The position numbers and the translations under genes were made by a program. The notes below the pieces were generated by a model. The model had not been told where the DNA came from and did no database searches. It saw only the letters and a program-made list of their open reading frames with translations. Positions 18,737 to 27,860 of a stretch of 64,000 bases of DNA are shown one piece after another. Where the stretch lies: contig JAJDAD010000023.1 of assembly GCA_029262055.1 (NCBI GenBank), positions 1-64,000 on the forward strand. The letters run 5' to 3'. This DNA comes from Candidatus Zhuqueibacterota bacterium. Lineage in GTDB: Bacteria; Zhuqueibacterota; Zhuqueibacteria; Oceanimicrobiales; Oceanimicrobiaceae. Numbering within the stretch: position 1 is the stretch's first letter; each line of letters opens with the position of its first letter.

Positions 18737-19042
18737 GTGGTCAAACATATCGTAATGTGGCGGCTGCTGGATTCGGCGGCCGGCGCTTCAAAAAAAGAAA
18801 ATGCGATCAAGCTAAAAGCCAAGCTCGAGGCGCTCCAGGAAGAAATCCCGGAATTGCAATTTGCAGAGGCGGGAATTAATTTTTGCCAGGCCGACGCAGC
18901 ATTTGATGTTGTGCTCTACTCTGAGTTCCAGGACAAGGAGGCTCTTGCAACCTATCAGGCGCATCCTGCCCATCAGCGGCTGATCAGCGAGTTTCTCGAC
19001 AAAGTTCGTTCGGAAAAGGTCGTGGTAGATTATGAAATTTAG
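18737..19042 (+). CDS. Dabb (stress-responsive A/B barrel) domain protein
   Basis: A 101-residue protein using GTG at 18737, with TGGAGG just upstream. It begins VKHIVMWRL, the diagnostic Dabb start, and ends with YQAHPAHQ followed by LISEFLDKV and a terminal VVVDYEI strand. This is the complete family length. Dabb proteins are dimeric ferredoxin-like barrels of mostly unknown role. Ten bases separate it from the phosphoesterase gene, so it is the first gene of a three-gene operon. What it contributes to a DNA-repair-like pair is unclear. Confidence 0.8.
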   Translation: MVKHIVMWRLLDSAAGASKKENAIKLKAKLEALQEEIPELQFAEAGINFCQADAAFDVVLYSEFQDKEALATYQAHPAHQRLISEFLDKVRSEKVVVDYEI

Positions 19043-19051
19043 GAGGGTGGT

Positions 19052-20116
19052 TTGAAGATAGCATTTTCTGCTGACCTGCATTTGACCACACGGGAAGAGC
19101 GCCCTGAGAGATACAATGCCCTTACGGATATTCTAACTCAAATGAAGCAGCAAGGTGTGAAGCATTTGATTCTTGCTGGTGATACTTTTGACGAGTCATC
19201 CGGCAACTACGGTGAGTTTGACTCTTTCTGTACACAGCCGGAATGGAGCGATCTTACATTTCTCATCATTCCGGGAAATCATGACGACGGTCTCCGCCAG
19301 GAACATGTCACGGCCCACAACGTGCATATTGTCGACTCCCCGACTGTAAAATGCTTCTCGGATTCTGGCCTGCAATTTCTATTGGTGCCGTATGAATCCG
19401 CGAAAACCATGGGGGAAAGCATTGCCGCCACCCCTTTCGAATTAGTTCAGAATCAATGGATTCTGGTCGGGCACGGCGACTGGATTGCAGGCATGCAAGA
19501 ACCAAATCCGGATGAGCCAGGCGTTTACATGCCCCTGACTCGCACCGATCTTGATCTGTTTCAGCCCCGCAAGGTCATTCTCGGTCATATCCACAAACCC
19601 TCTGACGATGGCCGGGTGACTTACATTGGCTCTCCCTGTGGCCTGGACGTTCGAGAAATTGGCCGGCGCCGGTTCTTACTGATGGATGACCACACGGGCG
19701 ACTTCATCCCGCAAGTTGTACATTCGGACCTTATTTTCTTTAATGAATCCTTCGTTTCACTGCCGGTGGAAAATGAAGAAGAGCACGTAGCCGCAATGAT
19801 CCAAGACAGGATCAAAAGTTGGCAGCTTGCGGAAGACGAAATTGACCGAGTTCGGATTCAAATCAAGTGGCGCGGTTTTACATCAGACAAAAAGCGGCTG
19901 CATGCAACAATCATGAAGGCCTTCAGCTCCTTTTCGTTTTACAATGGGACTGAGCCGGATCTTACGGCCGTGTCCATCGCGGATGATGAGAATCTTGCCG
20001 AGATCGCCCGCCGGGTTTCGGCCCGGGTCGGCGGCGGCGAACCACCGCTGGGTTCGGCCAAACCGGACTCCGAAGAGATCCTGCTGGCGGCACTGAACGT
20101 TATTTACGGAACCTGA
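19052..20116 (+). CDS. SbcD/YhaO-like metallophosphoesterase
   Basis: A 354-residue protein that starts with TTG at 19052 behind a strong AGGAGG. Calcineurin-type metal-binding motifs occur in order: SADLHL, AGDTFD, PGNHDD, VGHGDW and LGHIHKP. This is the Mre11/SbcD/YhaO arrangement. The C-terminal 120 residues would form the capping domain. The next gene, two bases downstream, encodes an SMC-like ATPase, so the pair corresponds to the Mre11-Rad50-type or YhaO-YhaN-type nuclease/ATPase couple that processes DNA ends. I favour YhaO-like because the partner has membrane segments. Confidence 0.78.
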   Translation: MKIAFSADLHLTTREERPERYNALTDILTQMKQQGVKHLILAGDTFDESSGNYGEFDSFCTQPEWSDLTFLIIPGNHDDGLRQEHVTAHNVHIVDSPTVKCFSDSGLQFLLVPYESAKTMGESIAATPFELVQNQWILVGHGDWIAGMQEPNPDEPGVYMPLTRTDLDLFQPRKVILGHIHKPSDDGRVTYIGSPCGLDVREIGRRRFLLMDDHTGDFIPQVVHSDLIFFNESFVSLPVENEEEHVAAMIQDRIKSWQLAEDEIDRVRIQIKWRGFTSDKKRLHATIMKAFSSFSFYNGTEPDLTAVSIADDENLAEIARRVSARVGGGEPPLGSAKPDSEEILLAALNVIYGT

Positions 20117-20118
20117 AC

Positions 20119-22251
20119 ATGCCGGTATCTATCAAAGAAATCTCCGTACAGAATCTGGGACCGCATTACCGGTTTTCCTGCCAACTGGGACGATTCAACC
20201 TGATTTATGGACACAACGAAAACGGCAAGACCTTTCTGGTCGAGTTCCTCATCCGTGCGCTTTTCAAACACGCCGGCAACTGGCAGTTGCGGCCGCACGA
20301 GAGCCGCGGCAAAGTCACCCTGTCCGGGCTCGCAGACCGGCTGACGGAGTTTTCTCCATCGAGTTCACTCAAGCTGGAAGACTTTTGGGAGACAACTCAT
20401 CCGGGACTGCCACCCGACTTCTCGCGGTTGCTGGTGGTCAAGGGCGCGGAAGTCGATATCGCCCAGGTCGCGGGTGGGATCGACAAGCAGATCCTGAAAC
20501 GCCTGCTGTCAAACAAGGCAATCTTTGATCAAATCGAAAACAAGATATCCAAGACCATCCGCGAATCGTCCTATAGCGATGGCTTGATTTCAGGGCCGAA
20601 GCGCGGGGAGATCAACACGCGTGAGCTTTTGTCAAAAAACCTGCGACGTCTTGCAGATTTGTTTGTGCAGATTGACGGCGTCTTCTCAGCCGGACAGCGC
20701 CGGAAACTCACGGATGAAAAAGAAAAACTGACAGGCGACCTCAACCGCCTGCTTCAGGCGAAGCGCTACTCAGCCTTTAAGCTGGACGAGGAGATTAAGC
20801 AGCTTTCCGGCAAGCTCGGAAAACTTGCCAGGGAAAAAGTCACCGGCCTGCAATCCGAGCTGAAGCACTACCGGCAATTGCAGAGCCAGTACAACGAAAA
20901 GCACGAGAGTCAGAAACAGGCGGCAGACGCCAGCCGGCACTTCTCCTGGCTGAAGGGCACGTTTGAGGTTTACCAGGAGCATCTCAGCCAGGCGCCGGTG
21001 CAGCCATCTTGGCTTCTTTCGCTCGTGGCCACGCTGTTCATCGTTGGCGGCGCTGTCCTTTCATTCGTTGGCTTGCCGGTTTACGCCGCCGGTCTGACAG
21101 CCCTGGCGCTGGCAGTGGGCGGCATCTACTTCTACCGGATGCGCGCGGCCTTGCAGTCAGCCCCGGCGCGGTTCGAACTTGACCAGATACGGGTCTCCTT
21201 CAGCGAGAAGTTTGGTGTGGAGCTCGACGGACTAAGCACCTTGCGGGAATACCTCGGTCGGTTACAGGAGGATTTTAATAACTCCAGGTTGCTGGCCAAA
21301 CAACTGACACAAGATTCTGAAAAACTGCGCGCAACCCAGGCTGCCATTGAGGAGTTGTTCGATGATCTAAGTGGCCTGAAGCCAGACCGGGATAAATGGC
21401 AGGCCGTCTTCCTGGATCTTGAGCGCGATTGCAGTCGACTGGAGGAACAGAAGCGGCAACAGGAGCTGGCGCTGGCACAGTTGAGCATCCACCCGTCCGA
21501 CTTCGTCACAACCGACCCGCAGGTTGAATTTAGCCAGGCGAGTTTTGAACAGGTCCAGCAGCGGCTCGATGAAGTTGAGCGCCAACTTGCGGACGAGAAC
21601 AAGACGCTGGAGAATCTAAAGCAATCGATCTGCAAAGAAACCGACGATGATATGTCGCAACCCTGGGAGAAGATCATCGCACACCTGCGGGCCAAACGCA
21701 GCCAGTTACTGCTCGACTACAAAGGCAAAACCGCGGAGATTCTCGGAAAAATCCTGGTTTGCGATGTCATTGCTGACCTCAGGCAGGATGAAGATTCCAA
21801 AATCAGCGCCGGGCTTAAGTCCACCGAGGTGCAGGCGCCGATCTACCAGCTAACCGGGCGTTACAAGAACATCAAACTGGTGGGAGAAGGGCTGGTCGTT
21901 TCGGATGCGGTCAATGATTTCAGCATTTCCGATTTGAGCACCGGCGCGCAGGAGCAAGTCTTGCTGGCATTGCGCATCGGGTTTAGCACGAAAGTCATGC
22001 GCGGCGAACCGTCGTTCCTGATCCTGGACGATGCGTTTCAGTACTCGGATTATAAGCGCCGAAAGCTGCTCGTGAACAAAATGGCGGAACTGGCGCAGGC
22101 AGGTTGGCAGATCATTTACTTTTCCATGGACGACAACATCAGGACACTGTTTGACCGCAAAGGCAAATCGTTCGGCGAGGAATACCGGCTGATCAACTTG
22201 AATTTCAAGCAGCCCGGCGCGAAGCAGTTGGACATGCTTGGGATGGCGTGA
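20119..22251 (+). CDS. YhaN-like SMC-type ATPase with central membrane segments
   Basis: A 710-residue P-loop ATPase. Residues 28-38 form a non-canonical Walker A (YGHNENGKT, the G-x-NE-x-GK[ST] form of this AAA family). Long coiled-coil arms lie at about 190-290 and 350-520. Between them two hydrophobic helices occupy about 295-337 (LLSLVATLFIVGGAVLSF and AAGLTALALAVGGIYFY). The signature LSTGAQEQVLLALRIG and Walker B FLILDDAF lie near 610-640. A membrane insertion between the coils is known from YhaN-type proteins and absent from classical SbcC. It is co-transcribed with the phosphoesterase. Confidence 0.75.
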   Translation: MPVSIKEISVQNLGPHYRFSCQLGRFNLIYGHNENGKTFLVEFLIRALFKHAGNWQLRPHESRGKVTLSGLADRLTEFSPSSSLKLEDFWETTHPGLPPDFSRLLVVKGAEVDIAQVAGGIDKQILKRLLSNKAIFDQIENKISKTIRESSYSDGLISGPKRGEINTRELLSKNLRRLADLFVQIDGVFSAGQRRKLTDEKEKLTGDLNRLLQAKRYSAFKLDEEIKQLSGKLGKLAREKVTGLQSELKHYRQLQSQYNEKHESQKQAADASRHFSWLKGTFEVYQEHLSQAPVQPSWLLSLVATLFIVGGAVLSFVGLPVYAAGLTALALAVGGIYFYRMRAALQSAPARFELDQIRVSFSEKFGVELDGLSTLREYLGRLQEDFNNSRLLAKQLTQDSEKLRATQAAIEELFDDLSGLKPDRDKWQAVFLDLERDCSRLEEQKRQQELALAQLSIHPSDFVTTDPQVEFSQASFEQVQQRLDEVERQLADENKTLENLKQSICKETDDDMSQPWEKIIAHLRAKRSQLLLDYKGKTAEILGKILVCDVIADLRQDEDSKISAGLKSTEVQAPIYQLTGRYKNIKLVGEGLVVSDAVNDFSISDLSTGAQEQVLLALRIGFSTKVMRGEPSFLILDDAFQYSDYKRRKLLVNKMAELAQAGWQIIYFSMDDNIRTLFDRKGKSFGEEYRLINLNFKQPGAKQLDMLGMA

Positions 22252-22300
22252 GCGCTGCCGGGCTCGGGTTTTACCAAAAAAGATCCGGGAGGGGACAGAT

Positions 22301-22424
22301 TCAAACTCGTAGAGAGTTTGATCAGGGGTGCGTGACCAGCGACAGGCAAGCGTACCCACCCCGGTTCAAAACGCTGAACGCGATTTGAACCTACCTCTCC
22401 GCGCGCGCTGCGCGTTTGGAGGGG
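22301..22424. terminator. Two hairpins between convergent genes, possible terminators
   Basis: TCAAACTC/GAGTTTGA (22301-22321) is an 8-bp perfect stem with a five-base loop. CCTCTCC/GGAGGGG (22394-22424) flanks a GC-rich core. They lie between the end of the plus-strand ATPase operon and the end of the minus-strand M16 operon, where termination is needed. Neither is followed by a clear T-run, so they could instead be REP-like. Confidence 0.35.
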
Positions 22425-22478
22425 ATTACACTGGAAACCAGATGCCTCAGACGGAAGAAACCAAGTGAGAAGTATTGG

Positions 22479-23786
22479 TCAGTAAGTAAACAACTCCTGA
22501 TCAACCAGTTCAGGATTGCCGAGAACGACGAATTGCAGATTCTTGAAATACTGCTGCGCCACCCGTTGCACGTCGGCCGGGGTGACGGTCTGAATGCTCT
22601 CCACCAGTTTCGCGCTTGCTTGCCATCCCAGGCCGGAAAGCTCAAAGTGTGCCAGAAACTGTCCCTGCGCAGTGTTCGATTCAATGTTCAGATATTTCTT
22701 GGTTATGTAGAGCCGGGCCCGGTTGCGCAGATCGGTATCGGAGATGGTTTCGCTTTTGAGTTTCTCCATCTCGGCAACCATTATCTTCACGGTAGAATCC
22801 GGATCGACCGAGGTTGCGTAGACCCCGCCATGCCCGGCGTAATCGGTCGACAGGAATGCGTCCGGTGCGTACGAAAGGTTGCGCTTGGTCCTGATTTCTT
22901 CAAACAGGCGTGCCTTCAAAATGTCGATGGCCACGGTCATGGCGAAATAATCCGGGTGCGTCGGACCGGGTGCTGAAAACAATCCCAGCAAATAATTGGT
23001 CGGCAAATCGCGTTCGATAATCTTCAGCTTGGGGGCGGCGTGTTCGACGACGGGTATGGTCTGCGGCCGGCGTTTACCACCCGGGAGTTTCGCCAACGTC
23101 TTGGAAAGTTTCTTCTCCAGCAGTTCTCTGTCGATATTGCCCACCACTACCAGCAGGAGGCGTGATTGGGTGAGGCCGTCGTCAAGATAGGACGCCATTT
23201 CGCGCATACTGATTCTCTCGAGAGACTCTTTGGCGCCGGCCGGGTCGAATCGATACGGATGATTTTCGTAAAACTGTTGTGCCGCAACATCCCTTATGTA
23301 AACATCGGGCGAATCCTCCCGCCGCCCGTACTCTGTCAAAAACCGTTCCCGGATCACCTCCACTCTTTCATCATAGAAGCCCGTGTTCCTGACATAATCT
23401 GAGAACACCTCCCAGAGTGGTTCGAAATGCTCGCGTGTGCAGCGCAGGCTGATGATAGTGTAATTTCGCAGCGAAGCCGAGCCGATCTCGGCGCCTGTTC
23501 CCTCCAGCAGTCTTTGCCAACTCTCTTCGGCATACTTCCTGTTTTTCAGCGTAGCGGTGCTGAAGATGAGACGTTCGATTCCCTGATTTTCCTCGGTCAG
23601 GTTTAATGAGCCGCCGCGCCAATAGAGCTGCGCCGATACGATTTCATTGGCCGGATTCGGTTTTAAAATCACCTTGAGTTTCTTGACAAAAAACTCCTCG
23701 GTGCCCTGAAAATCGTTGTACGCCCACAGTGGCGCGGTCAAAACAATGATGCCTAAAATGACCCCGGCTTGTACGCCAGCCTTCAT
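22479..23786 (-). CDS. M16-family peptidase-like protein, non-catalytic partner subunit
   Basis: A 435-residue protein with a signal peptide (AGVILGIIVLTAPLWA). It has the two-lobed M16 fold, seen in NPANEIVSAQLYWRGGSL and the later GPTHPDYFAMTVAIDIL and YAPDAFLSTDYAGHGGVYA segments. The zinc motif HxxEH is absent; the equivalent place reads NQGIERLIF. Bacterial M16 enzymes often work as heterodimers of an active and an inactive chain encoded in tandem. The gene upstream on the same strand supplies the active chain, 80 bases away. The pair should act in the periplasm on peptides or small proteins. Confidence 0.82.
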   Translation of the reverse strand: MKAGVQAGVILGIIVLTAPLWAYNDFQGTEEFFVKKLKVILKPNPANEIVSAQLYWRGGSLNLTEENQGIERLIFSTATLKNRKYAEESWQRLLEGTGAEIGSASLRNYTIISLRCTREHFEPLWEVFSDYVRNTGFYDERVEVIRERFLTEYGRREDSPDVYIRDVAAQQFYENHPYRFDPAGAKESLERISMREMASYLDDGLTQSRLLLVVVGNIDRELLEKKLSKTLAKLPGGKRRPQTIPVVEHAAPKLKIIERDLPTNYLLGLFSAPGPTHPDYFAMTVAIDILKARLFEEIRTKRNLSYAPDAFLSTDYAGHGGVYATSVDPDSTVKIMVAEMEKLKSETISDTDLRNRARLYITKKYLNIESNTAQGQFLAHFELSGLGWQASAKLVESIQTVTPADVQRVAQQYFKNLQFVVLGNPELVDQELFTY

Positions 23787-23866
23787 TCTACCTCCGGATA
23801 TTACAACTCAATTCTTCGTTGCGGGACGCGACTTTCAGCCTGCTGTAGAACGCTCTGGACACGCCG

Positions 23867-25204
23867 TCAGGGCAGGTTGAGCTTGCTGCGATCGGCGGCA
23901 GAGACGAGAATGCCCATGACATAGGGCGCATCCTGAATATATTTCTTCCCGAAATTCGCAAGGTCTTCCCGGGTAACTTTCTTGATGTTGTCCTGGTAGT
24001 TGAAATAATAGTCCAGGCCGGCCACACTCCACCAGAACCCGACACTCTGCACATAAGTCGACGGGCGTTCCCAGTCGTAGATTTCGCGAACGGCAAGCTT
24101 GGCCTTGGCGTAATCGATCTGCTCTGCGGTAAAGTATTCCGGATCGACGAGATATCGCAGCTCCTCGAACAACGCGCTTTTGGCCTGCTGAAACTTCTTT
24201 GCTGTCGTGGTCGCGAGCAGCGTAATCGGGCCTTTTTGAGCGAGTGTCAGATAAGAAAAGCTGATCTGCGAAAAGAGCCCGCTGCTCACCAGGATTCGCG
24301 GTAACTTGGAATTGCGGTTCATGATCACGCTGAACACATCTGCGGCGTAGGTAGTCTTGGTGTTTATCTCTACACTCGGACCCTGCCAGCGCAGCATGAT
24401 GGTGACGGCATTTACGTCCTGTTCGACGATGACGGTCTGATTTTCTTCCAGGCTTGGGTGGAATGGAACCGCATCGCCTGCAAACGGGTCCGGCCCTCTT
24501 TCCCAGGTCGAAAAGTACTCCTCAGCGATGGCAAAAACCTCATCGTGCTCGATATCTCCCGCCACCAGAAGCGCGGAATTGTTCGGAATGTAGTATTTCT
24601 TCTGAATTGCGCGCATGTCATCGGGTTGCGCGGTCAGAATGACCTCGCGACTACCGATGGTATTTTTCCGGCTAAAGTATGTGGACCAAACTCTCTGGTT
24701 CACCGCACGATGCAGGTGAAACAGCGGGTCGGATTCATTGCGGTCGTACTCATCGATCACAACCAGGCGCTCCCTCTCGAGCTCGGCTTGCAAAAACAGG
24801 GGCGTTGTGATCGCCGCGTGCATCAGCGCCATGGCCGGTCGCAGGTTCTCTTTCGTCACTGTAAAAGAGTAATTGACCCGCTCCTCGCTGGTCGTGGCGT
24901 TAAACGCAATCCCCAATTCGCCGGTGCGCTCGAGAAACCTTTCCTGATCTGGGATCGAACCGTTGGCTTTGAAGAACATGTGTTCAAAAAGATGTGACAG
25001 TCCGTCGAACTCCGGTGGCTCGGTAAATGCGCCATTCCTGACATCGATCTCAATGGTAACCAGCGGGACTGTGGCGTTCTCTATGGCGATAACGTCGAGT
25101 CCGTTCGCAAGCGTTTTCTGATGGACCTTGTCCATTGGCCCCGCCAGACTTTGAGAAAGCAGGACGAGAGAGACAGCAGCCGGGAATAAAAACTTGTCTA
25201 TCAT
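23867..25204 (-). CDS. M16-family zinc peptidase, catalytic subunit
   Basis: A 445-residue secreted peptidase with signal peptide (FLFPAAVSLVLLSQSLAG). The inverted zinc motif HLFEH lies near residue 67 within GLSHLFEHMFFKANGS. The downstream acidic ligand of the M16 family is plausible in EERVNYSFTVTKE and the following region. The chain continues into the second M16 lobe (SSGLFSQISFSYLT). Its length matches single-domain bacterial M16B enzymes rather than the roughly 900-residue pitrilysins. It is first in a two-gene operon with the inactive homologue. Confidence 0.88.
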   Translation of the reverse strand: MIDKFLFPAAVSLVLLSQSLAGPMDKVHQKTLANGLDVIAIENATVPLVTIEIDVRNGAFTEPPEFDGLSHLFEHMFFKANGSIPDQERFLERTGELGIAFNATTSEERVNYSFTVTKENLRPAMALMHAAITTPLFLQAELERERLVVIDEYDRNESDPLFHLHRAVNQRVWSTYFSRKNTIGSREVILTAQPDDMRAIQKKYYIPNNSALLVAGDIEHDEVFAIAEEYFSTWERGPDPFAGDAVPFHPSLEENQTVIVEQDVNAVTIMLRWQGPSVEINTKTTYAADVFSVIMNRNSKLPRILVSSGLFSQISFSYLTLAQKGPITLLATTTAKKFQQAKSALFEELRYLVDPEYFTAEQIDYAKAKLAVREIYDWERPSTYVQSVGFWWSVAGLDYYFNYQDNIKKVTREDLANFGKKYIQDAPYVMGILVSAADRSKLNLP

Positions 25205-25623
25205 TGACGGATTATCTTTGAGGTATGATCAGTTATTCATATCGACAGCAGGCGCTGCAATGTACAAGAGATTGCAAAAGCGACAAATACCGTAACACGG
25301 TCAACGGCGTAAATTATTTCCAATACCTCTCTTTGCGAGGTGCAGTTGCACCAAGCCGGCAAATATAGTCACCAGGCAGGAAGAACACAAGCACTTTGCC
25401 GGTTTGCCAGGTACAACTGGAATACCGGCAGGAACCAGGACAATCGCAAGTTGCAGAGGGTTGGCTTTTTATACAAATAGTTTTATCATTAGCTAATGTC
25501 TCTATCAGTGGCAGAATGAAAGAATCACTAACAACCAAAACTGACCTCATGAAAACTCCTGAGCATTATCGCGAATCGCACAACTATTCGGTTGCGCCTG
25601 GCAAAAGGACGGTGCGATTGTCC
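25205..25623. other. Divergent intergenic region
   Basis: About 420 bases between the M16 operon (minus) and the GH5 gene (plus) must hold both promoters. It is mixed in composition. The open frame continuing upstream of the GH5 signal peptide through much of it is not convincing as coding sequence. No repeat or RNA gene is recognisable. Confidence 0.35.
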
Positions 25624-26721
25624 ATGCCCCGGCCGGTGCCTCTGTTGTCTTCGATGCTGTTCTTGCTGGCGATGGCGGCCTGTTCGAGCGATTCCGGCAA
25701 CCCGGTTGCCCCCGGTCCAGGGTCGCCACCGGATGTCGAGGGCGCGCGCCTTGCCTTCGAGCGCAATCAGAAGCTGGCGCGCGGCATCAACCTGGGCAAT
25801 GCCCTGGAAGCCCCAAATGAAGGAGACTGGGGGGTGGTGTTGCAGCAGTGGTTTTTTGACAAAATTGCCGAAGCTGGGTTTACCGCAGTCCGTATCCCGG
25901 TGCGCTGGTCGGGCCATGCTGCAAGCGGGCCGCCCTATCAATTGGACCAGGTTTTTCTGGCAAGAGTGCGCTGGGCTGTGGACAACGCCCTGGAGCGAAA
26001 CCTGATGGTGGTGCTGAACATGCACCACTACGAAGAAATAATGCAGGATCCGCGCGCCCATGAGCAGCGCTTCCTCGCTATCTGGCAGCAAGTCGCGGAA
26101 GCGTTCAAGTCGTATCCCGGAGAGTTAATCTTCGAGCCTCTGAATGAACCCAACAATGCCATGACAGCCGGCATTTGGAATCAATATCTGGCCGAAGCAA
26201 TTGTCACGGTGCGCGCGTCGAATCCGGGGCGCACCATCCTGGCCGGACCGGCAAATTGGAACAATATCAACGCTCTACCGGATCTGCGCCTGCCGGAGGA
26301 CGACAGAAATATCATCGTTTCGGTCCATTACTACGAGCCGTTCAGATTCACTCATCAGGGCGCGAGCTGGGTCTCCGGGTCCGAAGCCTGGCGCGGCACA
26401 ACATGGCTCGGCAACAGCACACAACGGCTGTCCGTGACCGCGGCCCTAACTGCAGCCGCGAACTGGGCCCTGGAAAAAGACAGGCCGTTGCACCTGGGCG
26501 AATTCGGCGCAATCATTGAAGCCGATATGGATTCACGTGCTACCTGGACCGGCTTCGTAACGGAAAGCGCGGAGTCCCTCGGGTTGAGTTGGTCGTACTG
26601 GGACTTCTGTGCCAACTTCGCCGTGTATGACAAACGTCGCGATACCTGGCACACTCCGATCCTGAATGCCCTGCTGCGGCCGGATACCGACGCTTCCAAA
26701 TTAAGTCTGGCCTGGAAATGA
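25624..26721 (+). CDS. Glycoside hydrolase family 5 lipoprotein (endoglucanase-like)
   Basis: A 365-residue protein from the ATG at 25624, which gives a compact lipoprotein signal with lipobox LAMAAC. In-frame ATGs at 25516 and 25549 exist but add an atypical hydrophilic leader, so the start is uncertain. The GH5 (beta/alpha)8 motifs are clear: ARGINLGNALEAP, VRIPVRWSGHA, the acid/base glutamate in IFEPLNEPNN (near residue 176), HYYEPFRFTHQG, and the nucleophile glutamate in HLGEFGAI (near 296). It probably hydrolyses beta-1,4-linked glucans or mannans at the cell surface or in the periplasm. It ends 30 bases before a convergent TIR-like gene. Confidence 0.86.
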   Translation: MPRPVPLLSSMLFLLAMAACSSDSGNPVAPGPGSPPDVEGARLAFERNQKLARGINLGNALEAPNEGDWGVVLQQWFFDKIAEAGFTAVRIPVRWSGHAASGPPYQLDQVFLARVRWAVDNALERNLMVVLNMHHYEEIMQDPRAHEQRFLAIWQQVAEAFKSYPGELIFEPLNEPNNAMTAGIWNQYLAEAIVTVRASNPGRTILAGPANWNNINALPDLRLPEDDRNIIVSVHYYEPFRFTHQGASWVSGSEAWRGTTWLGNSTQRLSVTAALTAAANWALEKDRPLHLGEFGAIIEADMDSRATWTGFVTESAESLGLSWSYWDFCANFAVYDKRRDTWHTPILNALLRPDTDASKLSLAWK

Positions 26722-26751
26722 GAAGTTTTGAGTTTAAGAAGACCTTCGGAG

Positions 26752-27168
26752 CTATTGCTGCGATGATCCTGTCGGTTGGTTGGGTCCCGGCGCGAGTGCT
26801 TCTGCATTTTCCGAACAGGCGAGCTTAGACAACTTGATGTGGTCGCGCATTTGCGGCAATCCCTCGAAACAAATCGTATCTCGCAGGAAACCGGGCAATT
26901 CATTCCCGGGCTCAACCAAGTAAGCCCAAATCGGCACCTTCCGCTCACTGGCGCGCCCCATATGAAACGGCAACCACCAGGTGGCATCCGTATGTTGTGA
27001 AACAATGACAAGCAGATTGGTAGACTCTTCAGATAGCGGCCTTAAGGCCTGCAGTAACCAGTCGCAGCGCTCGTCCAAGTAGTGCTTTACACCCAATTCT
27101 GAACAAAGTTCAGCAATTCTGGTGGCCTGTTCTTTGTCCTCCCAAGCGTGACTAATACAGAGTTTCAT
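26752..27168 (-). CDS. Short TIR-domain-like protein with altered catalytic glutamate
   Basis: A 138-residue protein; the start at 27168 gives MKLCISHAWEDKEQA, the canonical TIR box 1, whereas upstream codons look arbitrary. It continues with a GVKHYLDE strand, LLVIVSQHTDATWW and LPFHMGRASERKVPIWAY. In NADase TIR domains the W-x-x-x-E-x-x-x-A segment carries the catalytic Glu. Here the aligned position is His (WLPFHMGRA). A Cys- and Pro-rich tail of about 30 residues follows. No effector partner (SAVED, Sir2, SLOG or ThsA-type) lies next to it. It may be a scaffold or a degenerate defence gene. Confidence 0.65.
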   Translation of the reverse strand: MKLCISHAWEDKEQATRIAELCSELGVKHYLDERCDWLLQALRPLSEESTNLLVIVSQHTDATWWLPFHMGRASERKVPIWAYLVEPGNELPGFLRDTICFEGLPQMRDHIKLSKLACSENAEALAPGPNQPTGSSQQ

Positions 27169-27262
27169 ATCACATCTCAAAGTAATAAGCTCTCGACAAG
27201 AAAATAGAATGTAGCGCATAAGAATCAAGGGAGTTCTCTTGAGGTGGAGTTTGAATTTGATC

Positions 27263-27291
27263 TTGCATTTTCATCCCCTTTTGTATATTCT
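27263..27291 (+). promoter_or_regulatory. Possible sigma-70-type promoter for the ACT-protein gene
   Basis: TTGCAT (27263-27268), a 17-base spacer and TATTCT (27286-27291) lie about 110 bases before the start codon at 27405. Overlapping alternatives with TATATT exist at poorer spacing, so the exact elements are uncertain. Confidence 0.3.
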
Positions 27292-27404
27292 ATAGCAGAG
27301 TATTAATTCGACAGGCTCTGTCTTTCCCTAACCCTCCATCGAGATAGATTTGACGATAGTGGGCATTGTGCCGACTATTCCACCCAAAAGACATGGAGAT
27401 ACCA

Positions 27405-27797
27405 ATGTCGATTGCCAAACAACTCTCCGTTTTTGTACAGAACAAAGTCGGTAGTGTGAATATGCTTTGCGGAAGCCTCTCCAAGGCAGGCGTTAACATT
27501 CACGCGATCTCAATGGTCGATGACCTCGAATGGGGCATCGTCAGGCTGGTGGTCGATGATACAAAAACAACCAAGCGAATCCTGGAGGAACTGGGGTTGA
27601 CGTACGGCGAAACCCAGGTCCTCACCACCAAGATCGACAACCACGCCGGGGCGCTGGCCGAAATGGCCGACAAGCTCGCAAGGCAGCAAATCAGCATCGA
27701 CCAGTTGTTCGCAACGGCTACCGGTGCCAGTACCGTGGTCGTCCTGGTCACCTCCGATGATACAGCAGCGGATGCAATCCTGAATCCGCCGGCATGA
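27405..27797 (+). CDS. Tandem ACT-domain protein
   Basis: A 130-residue protein; the start at 27405 follows GGAGA at a good distance. Two ACT modules are visible: QLSVFVQNKVGSVNMLCGSL through about residue 65, and a second from TTKIDNHAGALAEMADKLA to the end. The latter has IDQLFATATGASTVVVLVT as its return strand. This is the form of stand-alone ACT proteins that bind amino acids and regulate partner enzymes. No biosynthetic enzyme is adjacent, so the ligand is unknown. The next small ORF follows after 63 bases. Confidence 0.75.
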   Translation: MSIAKQLSVFVQNKVGSVNMLCGSLSKAGVNIHAISMVDDLEWGIVRLVVDDTKTTKRILEELGLTYGETQVLTTKIDNHAGALAEMADKLARQQISIDQLFATATGASTVVVLVTSDDTAADAILNPPA

Positions 27798-27860
27798 GCC
27801 GCGGAGCACATGTAACATTACATTGCTGGACCAGGACCGTGTTTTTTAGGAAAGGATGCC

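Noticed and set aside
22416-22976. A 186-codon plus-strand frame.
   Set aside because: It is antisense to the M16 gene and has no motif or ribosome site.
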